64,000 nucleotides of DNA from the NCBI RefSeq assembly GCF_000403355.2, contig NZ_KE159646.1, positions 2,035,561 through 2,099,560 on the forward strand, given 5' to 3'. A model generated the notes under the pieces. It was not told the origin of the DNA, searched no databases, and saw only the letters and a list, made by a program, of their open reading frames with translations. The stretch's first letter is position 1. Each line of letters starts with the position of its first letter. Positions 1-8,960 of this stretch are shown piece after piece. This DNA comes from Adlercreutzia caecimuris B7 (lineage in GTDB: Bacteria > Actinomycetota > Coriobacteriia > Coriobacteriales > Eggerthellaceae). The translations under genes and the position numbers were made by a program.

Positions 1-205
1 GCATGTACCAGCCGGGGAAGGCCGTGTGGCTGGAAAACAGGCCCGTGGGCACCGGGCACACATCGCAGCCGGCCGCTGACAACACGGGAATGGCTACGCC
101 AAGCGAGCACTTGCCGTAGCCGCACAGGTCATGGATGGCCGCCACGCGGGGAATATAGGCCTCGTGTCGCTCGTAGAGGGCCGTTGCCTGGGGCGCATGG
201 GTCAT
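1..205 (-). CDS. Pyridoxal/pyridoxamine kinase, N-terminal part (runs off the window)
   Basis: Only the first 68 residues are inside the window. They contain the ribokinase-fold start typical of PdxK/PdxY kinases, which phosphorylate pyridoxal and related vitamers to make the B6 cofactor: a conserved AAIHDLCGYGKCSL block (residues about 23-36) followed by VLSAAGCDVCPVPTGLFSSH. The ATG at 203-205 is preceded by a good AAGGAG site. The gene reads leftward out of the window, so the catalytic C-terminal part is not visible. The N-terminal block resembles pyridoxine kinases more than HMP kinases (ThiD), but that distinction rests on about 70 residues. Confidence 0.8.
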   Translation of the reverse strand, partial: MTHAPQATALYERHEAYIPRVAAIHDLCGYGKCSLGVAIPVLSAAGCDVCPVPTGLFSSHTAFPGWYM

Positions 206-435
206 GGGAATGCTCCTTCCACTGGGTAATCGCAACCGATTCTACCCTTTGCGCCGCAGGCACGACCCTAGGTTTTTCCGAACGCCAGCGAACTGTTAGC
301 GACCAGAGGCCAAGGCAGAGCCGCAGTCGCCGCCCCGTCGCGGCGACCGACGGGACCCCAACAGCACATCGGCAGAGCAGACAGCGGAACGGCGGAGCGA
401 ACCGCCGCTCCCCTTCCCGCCCCGTTCGCCCTACC

Positions 436-1095
436 TTAGTCGAGGGCCGTCAGAAACGCCCTTTCGGCAGGAATGTAGGGGGTCATCTGCTTATCGGCTA
501 CGCATTCCACGCAGTCAGACTGCACGAGCCGCAGATAACCCCAGTGGTAGGGAGAGGTCATGTACTTGCCCAGGAACGTAGCGGCCGTATCGAAATCGCA
601 GTCGTAAACATAGTTCCACGGCACCGCGCCGCTGGAGTCGAAAACCTCGGAGATCTGCGTATTCACCAAGCCGGGGACATACTCCCCCACCTGCAGCACC
701 CGTTGGGTCATGGCCTCGACCATCTTGGGAGCCACGCCTTCCACCAGGTGCATGAGCATGATGCGATGGCACGTGCTGTCGCCACCTTTGAGGTTGGCCT
801 GTCCGGGGCCGTAGGCGAGGAACGTGACGTCGGCGGCCAGGGACGAGTCGGACACGGCTTCCCGCAAACTCTCCCACGACGGCGATCCAGCGGCCTCGTC
901 ATAGGCGGTGCGGTCGGCGAAAGCCAACTCGCAGAACAAATCCCCCGCATTGGTCGGAGAATCGTCGGGCACGATGTCGCACAGCCACGCCGGCGCCACA
1001 GCCTCACACGCCGCCCGAGCCTCGTCGCGCATCACCGTCTTCTCTTCAGGGGAGACGCCCTCGTTGAACGTCACCAGATACAGGGCATTAATCAT
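436..1095 (-). CDS. Dabb-like (alpha-beta barrel) cytoplasmic protein, cassette 1
   Basis: A 219-residue protein without signal peptide or membrane segment. It looks like two tandem Dabb/EthD-type ferredoxin-like repeats: one opens MINALYLVTFNEG, the second starts near residue 110 with CHRIMLMHLVEG. Conserved landmarks shared with the paralogue at 58479-59135 are FLGKYM, the CDFD segment and a C-terminal TPYI/TPYL stretch. The start overlaps the stop of the upstream Tat gene by 4 bases (ATGA) and has GGAGG in front, so the two are translationally coupled. Dabb proteins include small-molecule-binding proteins and enzymes acting on aromatic or polyketide compounds; substrate here is unknown. 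The gene belongs to a three-gene unit that is duplicated 58 kb away. Confidence 0.6.
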   Translation of the reverse strand: MINALYLVTFNEGVSPEEKTVMRDEARAACEAVAPAWLCDIVPDDSPTNAGDLFCELAFADRTAYDEAAGSPSWESLREAVSDSSLAADVTFLAYGPGQANLKGGDSTCHRIMLMHLVEGVAPKMVEAMTQRVLQVGEYVPGLVNTQISEVFDSSGAVPWNYVYDCDFDTAATFLGKYMTSPYHWGYLRLVQSDCVECVADKQMTPYIPAERAFLTALD

Positions 1096-1637
1096 CGGTT
1101 CAGCACCTCCACATCAGCCTCGCTGGAGAAATAGGAACGGTCGCGCGATTCAAGCTGCTCCTCAAGCTCGCGCCACCAGGCGGTCACGCTGGGATCGCCG
1201 TAGGCGATGGCCGCCGCCAAGGAGCCATAGCCCTCGAAGGACCAGATGAACTCGAGCGTGTTATTACTCGCCGGATCCGTGAGCCATAGCGGCGGAGCCA
1301 CGATGGCGTGCTCAAGGGCCATGCCCTTCTCGGCAGCAATAGCCTGGAAGCGTTCCAGGTAACGATCGTACACCGCCCGGCCCTGACCCGGTTTCGCCAC
1401 CAAACGGTCGATGAGGTAGATCATCGGCGCGGCGGCCTCTCCGCCAGCAGGGGCCTCGGCCTCCTTCTCGCTCCCCGTTTCCGCAAGCTCCGGCTCTGCT
1501 ACCGGCTCGGGCCCCGGCTCCGGTGCCGTCGTTGTCCCGGCGCAACCGCCGAGCACGCCCAGAGTAGCCGCTGCGCAACCCGCCGCGGCACCGACCTTGA
1601 GAAATCCCCTGCGCGTTACTGTCTGCGTCTTTCCCAT
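1092..1637 (-). CDS. Tat-exported Dabb-like lipoprotein, cassette 1
   Basis: A 181-residue protein with a twin-arginine leader (TRRGFLKVGAAAG, residues 8-20) and a possible lipobox at GGC (about residue 32), then a Pro/Glu/Ala-rich linker to about residue 70. The folded part begins MIYLIDRLVAKPGQGRAVYDRYLERF and resembles one Dabb unit; conserved tryptophans follow at PPLWLTDP and in the TAWWRELEEQL segment. It matches the exported protein at 59128-59667 in order and motifs. It is the first gene of a two-gene operon with the cytoplasmic Dabb protein, behind a GGAGG site, and is divergent from the LuxR gene at 1882. A role as extracytoplasmic ligand-binding partner is inference. Confidence 0.6.
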   Translation of the reverse strand: MGKTQTVTRRGFLKVGAAAGCAAATLGVLGGCAGTTTAPEPGPEPVAEPELAETGSEKEAEAPAGGEAAAPMIYLIDRLVAKPGQGRAVYDRYLERFQAIAAEKGMALEHAIVAPPLWLTDPASNNTLEFIWSFEGYGSLAAAIAYGDPSVTAWWRELEEQLESRDRSYFSSEADVEVLNR

Positions 1638-1881
1638 GCATCCTCCAATCTTTTCTCCAACCCGATTCGCCGGCGCCGGCCATGGCGGCCTGGCATCGCC
1701 TTCGAAAAAGCGCTAGAATCAACGGTCGATGAGGGCTGGGGAGCTTCCCATCACCGGGTCTTCCGCCGACGAATCGGACACCTCGGATGCTACGGCCTGG
1801 GCAGTCGCGCGTCGATCTCGCAAAACTGCTTATAGAGCCGCCAGGGGTCATCCGAAACGGACGATTTTGAACGGAGGGGCC

Positions 1882-3051
1882 ATGCAAGTGCATTTGCAAT
1901 CGAAGAGCGTCGGATTCTCGCACGCGCTCAATATCGCCGCCATCGACGCGGTAATCTGGGTCTGGTTCTACCAGATGTCCCACGCTGCCGGGGCATCCTT
2001 TCTCATGCCGGAAGGCAGCGGGCCGTCCCATCGAGAGCTCTTTGGGCTACTCGCCACAACTATTATCCTGTTCTTGAAATGGGATCGCTTTCCGCGCCGC
2101 TTCCATATCGCAGCGCCCCTCACCACGAGCGCCCTTTGCGGTCTGCTTGTGGCTATCGGCTTCCTCGATCTCCACAGCGATCCTCTGCGCAGCGCCCTCG
2201 TGGGCGCCCTTTCCATCGGATCGTTCTCCTGCCAGCTCCTCCGTTTCGAGAACCTCGAGCGCTCCGACAACATCCACGGGCTCGCCTTGGCGCTAACCGC
2301 GTCCCTCGTGCTGTTCTACGGACTCAACCTTCTGTTCACCCAGTCATCGCCGGCCCTCCAAGGCACCTTCATTATCGCGGCACCCTGCGTGCTTCTCGTG
2401 AACCTGAGGGACAGCGTTGCCCCCACCACCAACCTGCGCCCGCTCTCGCTGCGCTCCCTCGCCGTCGTGCCCAACATCCTCGTCGGCATCTTCGGCGTGG
2501 CCGGCGGCTTCGTGTTCGTAGTCGGCACCCTCAGCACGCCCACGGGACTCGGCGATCTGCTCCAGAACCCCATCCCCACCTACCCGGCTATGCTGCTGCT
2601 TTACATGGCCCTGGCCATCATTGCCGCCTCGGGCCTGCGCTTCCCCAAAGCTGCCTACTTTTCCCTGGTCAACCTCTCGTGGTCTCTGGGAACCTTCCTC
2701 GGAACCACGACGCTGCGCGCAGGATTCCAAGTGCCCGAGACCCTCTCGCTCGTCCTGGCTGCAGCCAGCATGATGAGCTTCTTTCTCTTCCAAAGTACCT
2801 GGATCGACCGGCCGGAGAACAGGTCGACCACGACGGCACAGCGCATCGAGGACGTGGCGGCCCAGCACGGCCTCACCAAGCGGGAGATCGAAGTGGCGGC
2901 GCTCCTCCTGGAGGGTCGCAGCCTGCGCCGCATCCAGGCCCAGCTCTTCATTTCCGAGGGCACGGCAAAGACCCACGTCAAGCACATTTACGCGAAGCTG
3001 GGGGTTCACACGAAGCAGGAGCTGATCGATCGGCTCGGCGCCCCCCGCTAG
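1882..3051 (+). CDS. Membrane-embedded LuxR-family transcriptional regulator, cassette 1
   Basis: A 389-residue protein whose first 310 or so residues form about ten hydrophobic segments and whose last 65 residues are a LuxR helix-turn-helix (AAQHGLTKREIEVAALLLEG through IYAKLGVHTKQELIDRL). There is no REC domain, so the membrane part presumably senses a ligand. This architecture is common in Eggerthellaceae. I chose the ATG at 1882 because it follows GGAGGGG and aligns with the start of the paralogue at 59885 (MQVHL versus MQINL); an in-frame ATG at 1729 has no ribosome site. Divergent from the Tat/Dabb pair, separated by 244 bases that probably hold both promoters. Control of the Dabb genes is inferred from position. 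Confidence 0.85.
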   Translation: MQVHLQSKSVGFSHALNIAAIDAVIWVWFYQMSHAAGASFLMPEGSGPSHRELFGLLATTIILFLKWDRFPRRFHIAAPLTTSALCGLLVAIGFLDLHSDPLRSALVGALSIGSFSCQLLRFENLERSDNIHGLALALTASLVLFYGLNLLFTQSSPALQGTFIIAAPCVLLVNLRDSVAPTTNLRPLSLRSLAVVPNILVGIFGVAGGFVFVVGTLSTPTGLGDLLQNPIPTYPAMLLLYMALAIIAASGLRFPKAAYFSLVNLSWSLGTFLGTTTLRAGFQVPETLSLVLAAASMMSFFLFQSTWIDRPENRSTTTAQRIEDVAAQHGLTKREIEVAALLLEGRSLRRIQAQLFISEGTAKTHVKHIYAKLGVHTKQELIDRLGAPR

Positions 3052-3136
3052 CGGCCAGCCGCAACCGCGGCTCGCGGATGCCCACCCCGTGGGATCTCTC
3101 GATGCCCCCCTAACGCTCGACCGTGCCCCGGATCCC

Positions 3137-4198
3137 CTAGCGGTTCTCGATGGCGCCGATGTTCTTCAGCGCGATCTCGATGCGGCCGTCCGGCGTGCTG
3201 AAGAATTCGATGAAGTCGGGGTTCTCGCCGTACTCGGCCGGAAAGGTCAGCTCGATGCCCGTGTCGGTGCGTATCTTGTGGTTCTTGGTGACCCGCTTCG
3301 CCACGGCCTTCTCCACCACCACGCGCTCGGGAATGGCCCCGGCGTCCACCGCGCGATCGAAGCGCTCCTGGAGCACCGGCTCGTCGGCGAACACCTCGCG
3401 TCCCAGCTCATGGGCGTCCACCTCGTCGGAGTCCTCGGCGTTCTCGGCCACGTAGGACTTCGCGCGGGCGAGCGCCCGGGCCGTGTTCGCCCCGTATTCC
3501 TCGGCCACTTCCTCCACCACGGTGGTCACGGCCTCGAGCACTTCCTTGCTCGAGGCCTCCATGGAGCACTGCAGCAGGCCGTCGGGAATGAGCCAACGCT
3601 TCTCGCCGGCAATCTCGCGCTCCTTGTCCACGAACCACACGGTCATGGCATCGCCGTCGATGAGCGCGAACGACGCCACCTTCTGGGACGGATTCGGCAG
3701 AATGGCATGGTGCCGCGCGATGGTAGTGGCCGCATCGCCGAAATCGTTGGAGCCCACCTCGTGCATGTAGGCCTGACGGGCCTCCAGCAATATGATGGCG
3801 AAGTACCGCGTGCCGCGGCCCTTGAAGGCGGCCTCGGCCTCCTCGTCGGTCATCTCGCGCACCGTTTGGTCCAGGTCGCCCTCGAAGTCGATGACGAGCA
3901 GGTCGCACGAGGGCGTCTTCTCCATACGCGACAACTCGCCCACGAAAAACTCGCCGATCTGCCGGGTAAGCCCCACGAAGTCGCGCTCGCCGCGGAAGTA
4001 GGCCCGCAGCTCCTCGGCGAACAGGCTGTTCTCGGCGAAGGTGCCGCGCTTGCTGTCCAGATTGCCCACGGCCCGCTTGGCCTGGCTCGTCACGTAGCGC
4101 TTCGCCGTCTTGTTGCCCAAGTCCATCTCCGTCTGGGCGAACACGTTCACACAGGACACGAAGTCAAACACATGGAGAATGGCCTTGTTGATGTTCAT
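3137..4198 (-). CDS. Nucleoid-associated protein, NA37/YejK family
   Basis: A 353-residue soluble protein that opens MNINKAILHVFDF, the characteristic start of the NA37 (YejK/NdpA) family, and holds DFVGLTRQIGEFFVGELSRM and a LLVIDFEGD segment typical of it. Length matches the family (about 330-350). Family members bind the nucleoid; their physiological role is poorly defined, and in phages and islands they are sometimes found near defence genes. The ATG follows AGGAG. It lies 24 bases downstream of the GH25 gene stop, on the same strand, so the two may be cotranscribed. Confidence 0.75.
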   Translation of the reverse strand: MNINKAILHVFDFVSCVNVFAQTEMDLGNKTAKRYVTSQAKRAVGNLDSKRGTFAENSLFAEELRAYFRGERDFVGLTRQIGEFFVGELSRMEKTPSCDLLVIDFEGDLDQTVREMTDEEAEAAFKGRGTRYFAIILLEARQAYMHEVGSNDFGDAATTIARHHAILPNPSQKVASFALIDGDAMTVWFVDKEREIAGEKRWLIPDGLLQCSMEASSKEVLEAVTTVVEEVAEEYGANTARALARAKSYVAENAEDSDEVDAHELGREVFADEPVLQERFDRAVDAGAIPERVVVEKAVAKRVTKNHKIRTDTGIELTFPAEYGENPDFIEFFSTPDGRIEIALKNIGAIENR

Positions 4199-4222
4199 GG
4201 AGCTCCTTCTGTTGAGTTTCTT

Positions 4223-5113
4223 CTAGCGGGTCTCGAACCAGATGTTCAGATCGGCGTCGGTGTCGATGCCGGGCACGGTACCCTTGTTGGTGTACTGCCA
4301 CAGGGCGAACGCGTAGGGTGCCGTCGGCGCCTCCACCCCGTATTCTGCCAGCCACAGGGGCCACGCGCGGCGCTCCTCTACGGTCAGACGGCCCAAATCG
4401 CTCTGATTGCCATAGACCATGGGCTCAAACCCCGCTTCGGCCACCGTGTCACAGAAGGCGCGCGCGTTGGCTGCGAACTGCTCCGCCGGCAAGTCGTTGG
4501 CCCGGGCCCCCTCGATATCCACGGGTTCGTGGTCGTAGGCAACGAATTGGAAGGAGGCCCCCTGCTCCATGGCGACGCGCAGCTGCTCGATGGCAAAGGC
4601 CGCCTCTTCACGAGCCTCGTCTTCATTAACCGACTGGGAGAAGAAATAGGCGCTCAGCGGCACACCGGCCCTCGTCGCTCCATCTACATTCTGGAAAAAG
4701 AACTCGTCCACGTCCAGCTTGCCCTCGGTAGCGCCGCGGTTGCCGATGCGCACGAAGGCGAACTGCGCGCCGGCCCCGGCCACCGCCTCCCAATCCATGG
4801 CGCGCTGGTGCTCAGACACATCCACACCCCACCGGGAACGCGCCTGATCTCCTTCGTAATAGACCGGCCGCCCCTCTTCCCACCGCAAATTCGCCCAATC
4901 ATAGGGGCAGGGGATGTCGACCGGAGCCGCCGCGCCCGGCGCTCCGCCCGAGCCGCAGCCCACGAGCAGCGACGCTCCCGCGCACGCCGTCGCCACGGCA
5001 ACCCCCAGAAACGCCCGGCGCGTGAGCAGGGCCGCGACCGGTGCGATCGCGGGTGCCGTCTCCCCTCGCTGCGCGGGGGCGCAGGAGCGCGGAGTCATGG
5101 TTCGTGCCGGCAC
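4223..5113 (-). CDS. Exported GH25 lysozyme-like lipoprotein
   Basis: A 296-residue protein with a Tat-like leader (LTRRAFLGVAVATACAG, about residues 30-46) ending in a lipobox, LLVGC (about residue 53). The mature part is a glycoside hydrolase 25 domain: GVDVSEHQ at its start (the first Asp is the conserved acid), the YDHEPVDI segment with the paired acidic residues of the GH25 active site, then PMVYGNQ and a final WQYTNKGTVPGID. GH25 enzymes are N,O-diacetylmuramidases that cut peptidoglycan. Start is ambiguous: GTG at 5113 has an AAGG site, an in-frame ATG at 5098 has none. Role in wall remodelling or competition is inferred. Confidence 0.85.
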   Translation of the reverse strand: MPARTMTPRSCAPAQRGETAPAIAPVAALLTRRAFLGVAVATACAGASLLVGCGSGGAPGAAAPVDIPCPYDWANLRWEEGRPVYYEGDQARSRWGVDVSEHQRAMDWEAVAGAGAQFAFVRIGNRGATEGKLDVDEFFFQNVDGATRAGVPLSAYFFSQSVNEDEAREEAAFAIEQLRVAMEQGASFQFVAYDHEPVDIEGARANDLPAEQFAANARAFCDTVAEAGFEPMVYGNQSDLGRLTVEERRAWPLWLAEYGVEAPTAPYAFALWQYTNKGTVPGIDTDADLNIWFETR

Positions 5114-5271
5114 GGTAGAGCCTTCTTTCCCAAAGAACTTAAAAACTGACGGCGCCTATTGTAAACCACCTCAGCGCTTCGCAGGCCTCTTCATGCGAAT
5201 CGCGGAAGGAAACGGCCCGCTCATCGCCGCGGCCCGCACGCCCGCCGGGCCTCGGCCGCAGGCAGACCGGC

Positions 5272-6093
5272 TTAGCGTCCCGAGCCCCGGGAGCCGATAT
5301 CGTCGCGCAGGGCAGGGTCGAGGAAGTAGCCCTCGGCCGCGAAGCGCTTCTTGTAGGCAAGGAAGCACATCACGACGATGGACAGCGTAGTGGCCGCCGA
5401 CACCATGAGCAGCACGACGATCTGGTACTTCGCCGCGATGATGGGGTCGGCGCCGGCGAGGATCTGGCCCGACATCATACCGGGAATCTGCACGATGCCC
5501 GCAGCCGATAGCTGGGCGAGCGTCGGGGTCATACCCGCACCCACCGCCGCCTTGATGGAGGGAAACGCCGCCTCGCGCGGCGTGGCGCCCAGGGCCACCA
5601 TGGTGTATATCTCGCTCGCCCGCGAATCCATGGAGGCCAGCAGCCGATCGGTGGCCACGGCCGAGGCGGACAGCGTGTTGCCCAGCATCATGCCCGTTAT
5701 GGGCACGAGCTGCATGGCGTTGTACCACGGATCGGCGTGGATAACGCCTTCCACTACGATGAACGAGATGGCGAGCGAAGACACCGTGATGGAGGCGAAG
5801 GTGTCGGCCCACAGCCCGCCCATGACGTTCTTGGTGCGCCCTGTGGCAATCTGCGCGGCCGCGATGCACATACCCACGAGCACGAGCCCCACGAGCCACC
5901 AGGTCTGATAGCGAAAGAGGTACACGAGCAGAAGCCCCATGGCCAGAAGCTGCACGAAGGCTCGCACCGTGGAGACGGCGATGCGCCGAGTCTGACCAAG
6001 CCGCAGCCGCCACGACACGATACCGGCCACCAGCATGAGCAGGCTCGCCCCTACGAGCTCCCCGTAGCCGATGTTCACCACGCCGCCAGTCAT
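5272..6093 (-). CDS. fetB: ABC transporter permease, FetB/YbbM family (UPF0014)
   Basis: A 273-residue integral membrane protein with about seven hydrophobic segments. The block RLGQTRRIAVSTVRAFVQLLAMGLLLVY (residues about 31-58) and the cytoplasmic ALGATPREAAFPSIKAAVGAGMTPTL segment ending in IPGMMSGQILAGADP are signatures of the UPF0014/FetB family. The start codon overlaps the stop of the ATP-binding gene by 4 bases (ATGA), giving a two-gene transporter operon. In Escherichia coli FetAB exports iron and improves resistance to oxidative stress; the same cargo here is extrapolation. Confidence 0.88.
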   Translation of the reverse strand: MTGGVVNIGYGELVGASLLMLVAGIVSWRLRLGQTRRIAVSTVRAFVQLLAMGLLLVYLFRYQTWWLVGLVLVGMCIAAAQIATGRTKNVMGGLWADTFASITVSSLAISFIVVEGVIHADPWYNAMQLVPITGMMLGNTLSASAVATDRLLASMDSRASEIYTMVALGATPREAAFPSIKAAVGAGMTPTLAQLSAAGIVQIPGMMSGQILAGADPIIAAKYQIVVLLMVSAATTLSIVVMCFLAYKKRFAAEGYFLDPALRDDIGSRGSGR

Positions 6094-6830
6094 CGACTCG
6101 CCCCCTCTAGGATCCCGACCGCGGCCCCCGTCCCCGCCACTGGGGTGTTGTCGGCAGTCACGGGATGGGCCTCGTAGCTGATCGCGCCATCGGCCAAGGT
6201 GAACGTTCCGCAGGCGTAGCCGTCGTCGGCCCGGTGGCGAATGCGCAGGCAGGTGGTGGCGCCGGTCAGCAGCGCCCGGGTCAGGCGGCTCACCGCCACG
6301 GCAGATTCCTCATCGAGGGCCGCCTCCACCTCGTCGAGCAGCATCACGGTCGGGCGCGTGGCGAAGGCCCGCAGCAGCGCCACCCGGGCCTGCTGGCCGC
6401 CCGAGAGCTGGGCCGCACTGTGGTCGAGGGTCACCCCGTTAAGCTGCGCGAGGGCCAGCAGCTCCTCGAGGAACTCATCGCTCGGCGGCTCCGTGCCGGC
6501 ATTCACCTTCAGCGTCCAGGGAAACCGCAGATTGTCCCGCACGGTGCCCGGCACCAAAGCCGAAGCCTGGGGCACCAGGCACACACGCCGGCGCCATTCG
6601 GTGGGATGAAAGCGATCGAAGGGCACGCCGTTCAAGGCAAGGGATCCGCCCGAGCGCGGCAGCATGAGGGCGCAGGCCGCCAGCAGCGTAGACTTCCCCG
6701 ACCCCGACGGGCCGGTGAGGTTGTACATCCGGCCGCCCTCCAAGGCAAGGCTCACGTCCGAGAAAGGGGCGAAGGGCTCTCCGTTGCGCTGGTATTGCAC
6801 GCCGATATGTCGGGCTTCAAACACGGTCAT
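6090..6830 (-). CDS. fetA: ABC transporter ATP-binding protein, FetA/YbbL-like
   Basis: A 246-residue nucleotide-binding subunit with Walker A GPSGSGKST (about residues 39-47), Q-loop in CLVPQASALV, signature AQLSGGQQARVALLRAF and Walker B VMLLDEVEAALDEES. It lacks membrane segments and is followed by the FetB-type permease with a 4-base overlap. The ABC signature is LSGGQ, fully intact. The gene starts at an ATG behind GGGG. The C-terminal 50 residues form an unusual beta-rich tail (CLRIRHRADDGYACGTFTLADGAISYEAHPV), present in FetA-like proteins only variably. Confidence 0.85.
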   Translation of the reverse strand: MTVFEARHIGVQYQRNGEPFAPFSDVSLALEGGRMYNLTGPSGSGKSTLLAACALMLPRSGGSLALNGVPFDRFHPTEWRRRVCLVPQASALVPGTVRDNLRFPWTLKVNAGTEPPSDEFLEELLALAQLNGVTLDHSAAQLSGGQQARVALLRAFATRPTVMLLDEVEAALDEESAVAVSRLTRALLTGATTCLRIRHRADDGYACGTFTLADGAISYEAHPVTADNTPVAGTGAAVGILEGASR

Positions 6831-7164
6831 GGCCCCATGCTACCCGACCCCGCCCGCCATGGGGGCCGCGCACCGCCAACCGTGACCTCCCCGGCAACTG
6901 GCGGCACCGCGCGAACCCCGCAGCTCAGCCGACCACCCGGCCCCTTCCGCCCTTCCTCCCCGGGCCCCGCGCCACTCCTCACGCGGGGCCCGCTCGCAGG
7001 CAGCCCATTCGCTTGATACCGCCGCCGGCCCCCTTCGGCTCTTTCGCAGCCATGCCTGCAAACACCTCTTCGCCCACAATCTCTTGAGGCCCCAGGCCCC
7101 GTCCTATTATTATGGAAACCATCATCGTAACTGCTCGACGGAATCGCACCGAGAAGAGGCTTCC
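6831..7164. other. Intergenic region between divergent fetA and a coiled-coil gene
   Basis: 334 bases between divergent genes. It is very GC-rich on the left and carries TATTATTATGG at about 7105-7115, a candidate -10 area for the rightward gene at 7165. No convincing gene or RNA was found; short ORFs here have the composition of random GC-rich sequence. Confidence 0.5.
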
Positions 7165-8817
7165 ATGCATGATCTGAACAAGACCATGTTCTACAAAACG
7201 GCGTTCGACATTCGCACGACGGATGAGGGCGACGATGCCCTGTGGAGCCTTCTGTGCAGCCTGCGGGCGTGGGCCACGCGCAAGTACCCGGCCCTTCCCC
7301 GGGAAGCAGCCTTCTGGAGCGCCCTCAAGCGAACAGGCCGCGTGCCCTTCCAGGAAGGCTGCCCCGTCCGTTTCCGTTCGGAGCTGTGCCTGGAAGACGG
7401 CGGGAACTACTGGGCCCTCACCATCGAGGAGATCGCCGAGGAGCCTGGTGCGGCCCCGCGTCACTGGACGACCGAGATCTCCTTCGCCTGGACGGCCGTA
7501 GATGCGGGCTCGGTGGCCGTCGCCCTGTCCTATGGCGACACGCCGGGCTTCCTCGGCCCCTGCCAGCCCGAGCCCTCGCTCACTTTCCCCGGCTTCATCC
7601 GGACCATTCTGGAAAACGACCGCCTCATCAGCACCGCCTCGGGCCGGCCTTTGTCCCTTGAGCCCACCTTGCTGCACGTGGGGCAGTTCAAAGATCTGTG
7701 GAACTTCATCGCCGATGGCGAGCGGGAGACGCCCCTCGTCTACATCAGCCCCCGTTTCGAGCCCGGCAGCGACGAACCTTTCTTCGCCGTAGACCCGAAA
7801 CGGGTGGCCGCGGCCTTGGGCCCCTCGGCCTTCGTGTGCTATTCCCAGGACGGGGCATTCACCCAGGAGATGCGCGCGTGCATTCCCGACCTGGCCTTTC
7901 GCTGCTGTCATGGCACCGTGCGCGTATACGCCGGCCGTCCGCGCGTGGAAGAGCCCGGCGACGCGGGCCGCCACCGCTTCTTCCCGGCCCGAGACATCGA
8001 GGCCATGGGCGAGGAGGCCTTCATCGGCATCCTGCGGCGGGCGCTGGCCCAGGACGTGCACTTCTACGAGACCATGCTGCGGGCCGACGGAGTGAAGCGG
8101 CGCCGCGCCTGGCTCATCCACACGAAGCAGGTGAAGGACGAATCCGTCTCGGAAGCCCTGGACATGGTGGAGGCGGCCGAAGAGGAGAAGGCCGTCGCCG
8201 TCGATCTTCTGGAGGAGCTGCACCACGAGAACGACCAACTGAAGGCCCGTAACGACGAGCTCGAAAGCGAGCTGTACCTGGCCCAAGCGAAGGCGACGAC
8301 CCTCGAGGGCCAGCTCAGCCGGGCGGGGCGGCAGACAGAAAGCGCCGACGACCTGCATTGCTGGCCGCTGCCCTATGAAGATATCCTTCGGCTCTTCTGC
8401 GCGCACCACGGCGATCGCGTCGATTTCACCGATCGCGCCTATCAGTCGCTGAGCGATTGCATCACGGAGCCGGCGTTGGTCTGGAACGCCCTGCACGACC
8501 TGTGCGCCATCGCGTACCCCCTCTTCGCCTCTCACGATGCCGGCGACTACGCCAAGAAGTTCAACAGCCAATCGACCTTCGAATTGAAGCGAAGCGCGGG
8601 CAAGATGACCCGCAAGGACAGCCGGCTCATGGCCCAGTACCAGGACACCTACCAGGGCCGCGCCATCAACGCGGAGGCCCACCTGGCGAAGGGAAACGAT
8701 GACGCCAGCCCCAACAGCCTGCGCCTCTACTTCGCCTTCGACGAAGAGACCGGCCGCATCATCGTCTCGCACATCGGCAAGCACCTCGACAACTATTCCA
8801 CCCGCTACCTGAAGTAG
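7165..8817 (+). CDS. Uncharacterised protein with central coiled coil and a small conserved C-terminal domain
   Basis: A 550-residue soluble protein of unrecognised function. Roughly residues 1-320 form an unknown globular part with FYKTAFDIRTTDEGDDALWSLLCSLRAW at the start. Residues about 330-395 are a charged coiled coil (EAAEEEKAVAVDLLEELHHE, then KARNDELESELYLAQAKATTLEGQL). The last 110 residues form a compact domain ending RIIVSHIGKHLDNYSTRYLK, with DTYQGRAINAEAHLAKG before it; this tail recurs, as I remember it, in orphan bacterial proteins and is vaguely like RelE/HigB-type toxins, which I cannot confirm. The ATG at 7165 is preferred over 7084 because GAAGAGGC precedes it. It stands alone, divergent from fetA. 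Confidence 0.5.
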   Translation: MHDLNKTMFYKTAFDIRTTDEGDDALWSLLCSLRAWATRKYPALPREAAFWSALKRTGRVPFQEGCPVRFRSELCLEDGGNYWALTIEEIAEEPGAAPRHWTTEISFAWTAVDAGSVAVALSYGDTPGFLGPCQPEPSLTFPGFIRTILENDRLISTASGRPLSLEPTLLHVGQFKDLWNFIADGERETPLVYISPRFEPGSDEPFFAVDPKRVAAALGPSAFVCYSQDGAFTQEMRACIPDLAFRCCHGTVRVYAGRPRVEEPGDAGRHRFFPARDIEAMGEEAFIGILRRALAQDVHFYETMLRADGVKRRRAWLIHTKQVKDESVSEALDMVEAAEEEKAVAVDLLEELHHENDQLKARNDELESELYLAQAKATTLEGQLSRAGRQTESADDLHCWPLPYEDILRLFCAHHGDRVDFTDRAYQSLSDCITEPALVWNALHDLCAIAYPLFASHDAGDYAKKFNSQSTFELKRSAGKMTRKDSRLMAQYQDTYQGRAINAEAHLAKGNDDASPNSLRLYFAFDEETGRIIVSHIGKHLDNYSTRYLK

Positions 8818-8960
8818 GCGCAGCCCCAGGCTAACGGCTACGTTGCCTTCGCCACGAGCAAGAAGGGCAAGCTGCGAGCGCGACTAGCCCCCTCCCCCTG
8901 CGGCCAACGCTGCGGTATCATGAGGTCCACCACCCCATCGAGAGCGAAGCGAGGCACCCC

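Noticed and set aside
6840-7079. Minus-strand 79-residue frame upstream of fetA
   Set aside because: Arg/Gly/Ala-only composition and no ribosome site.
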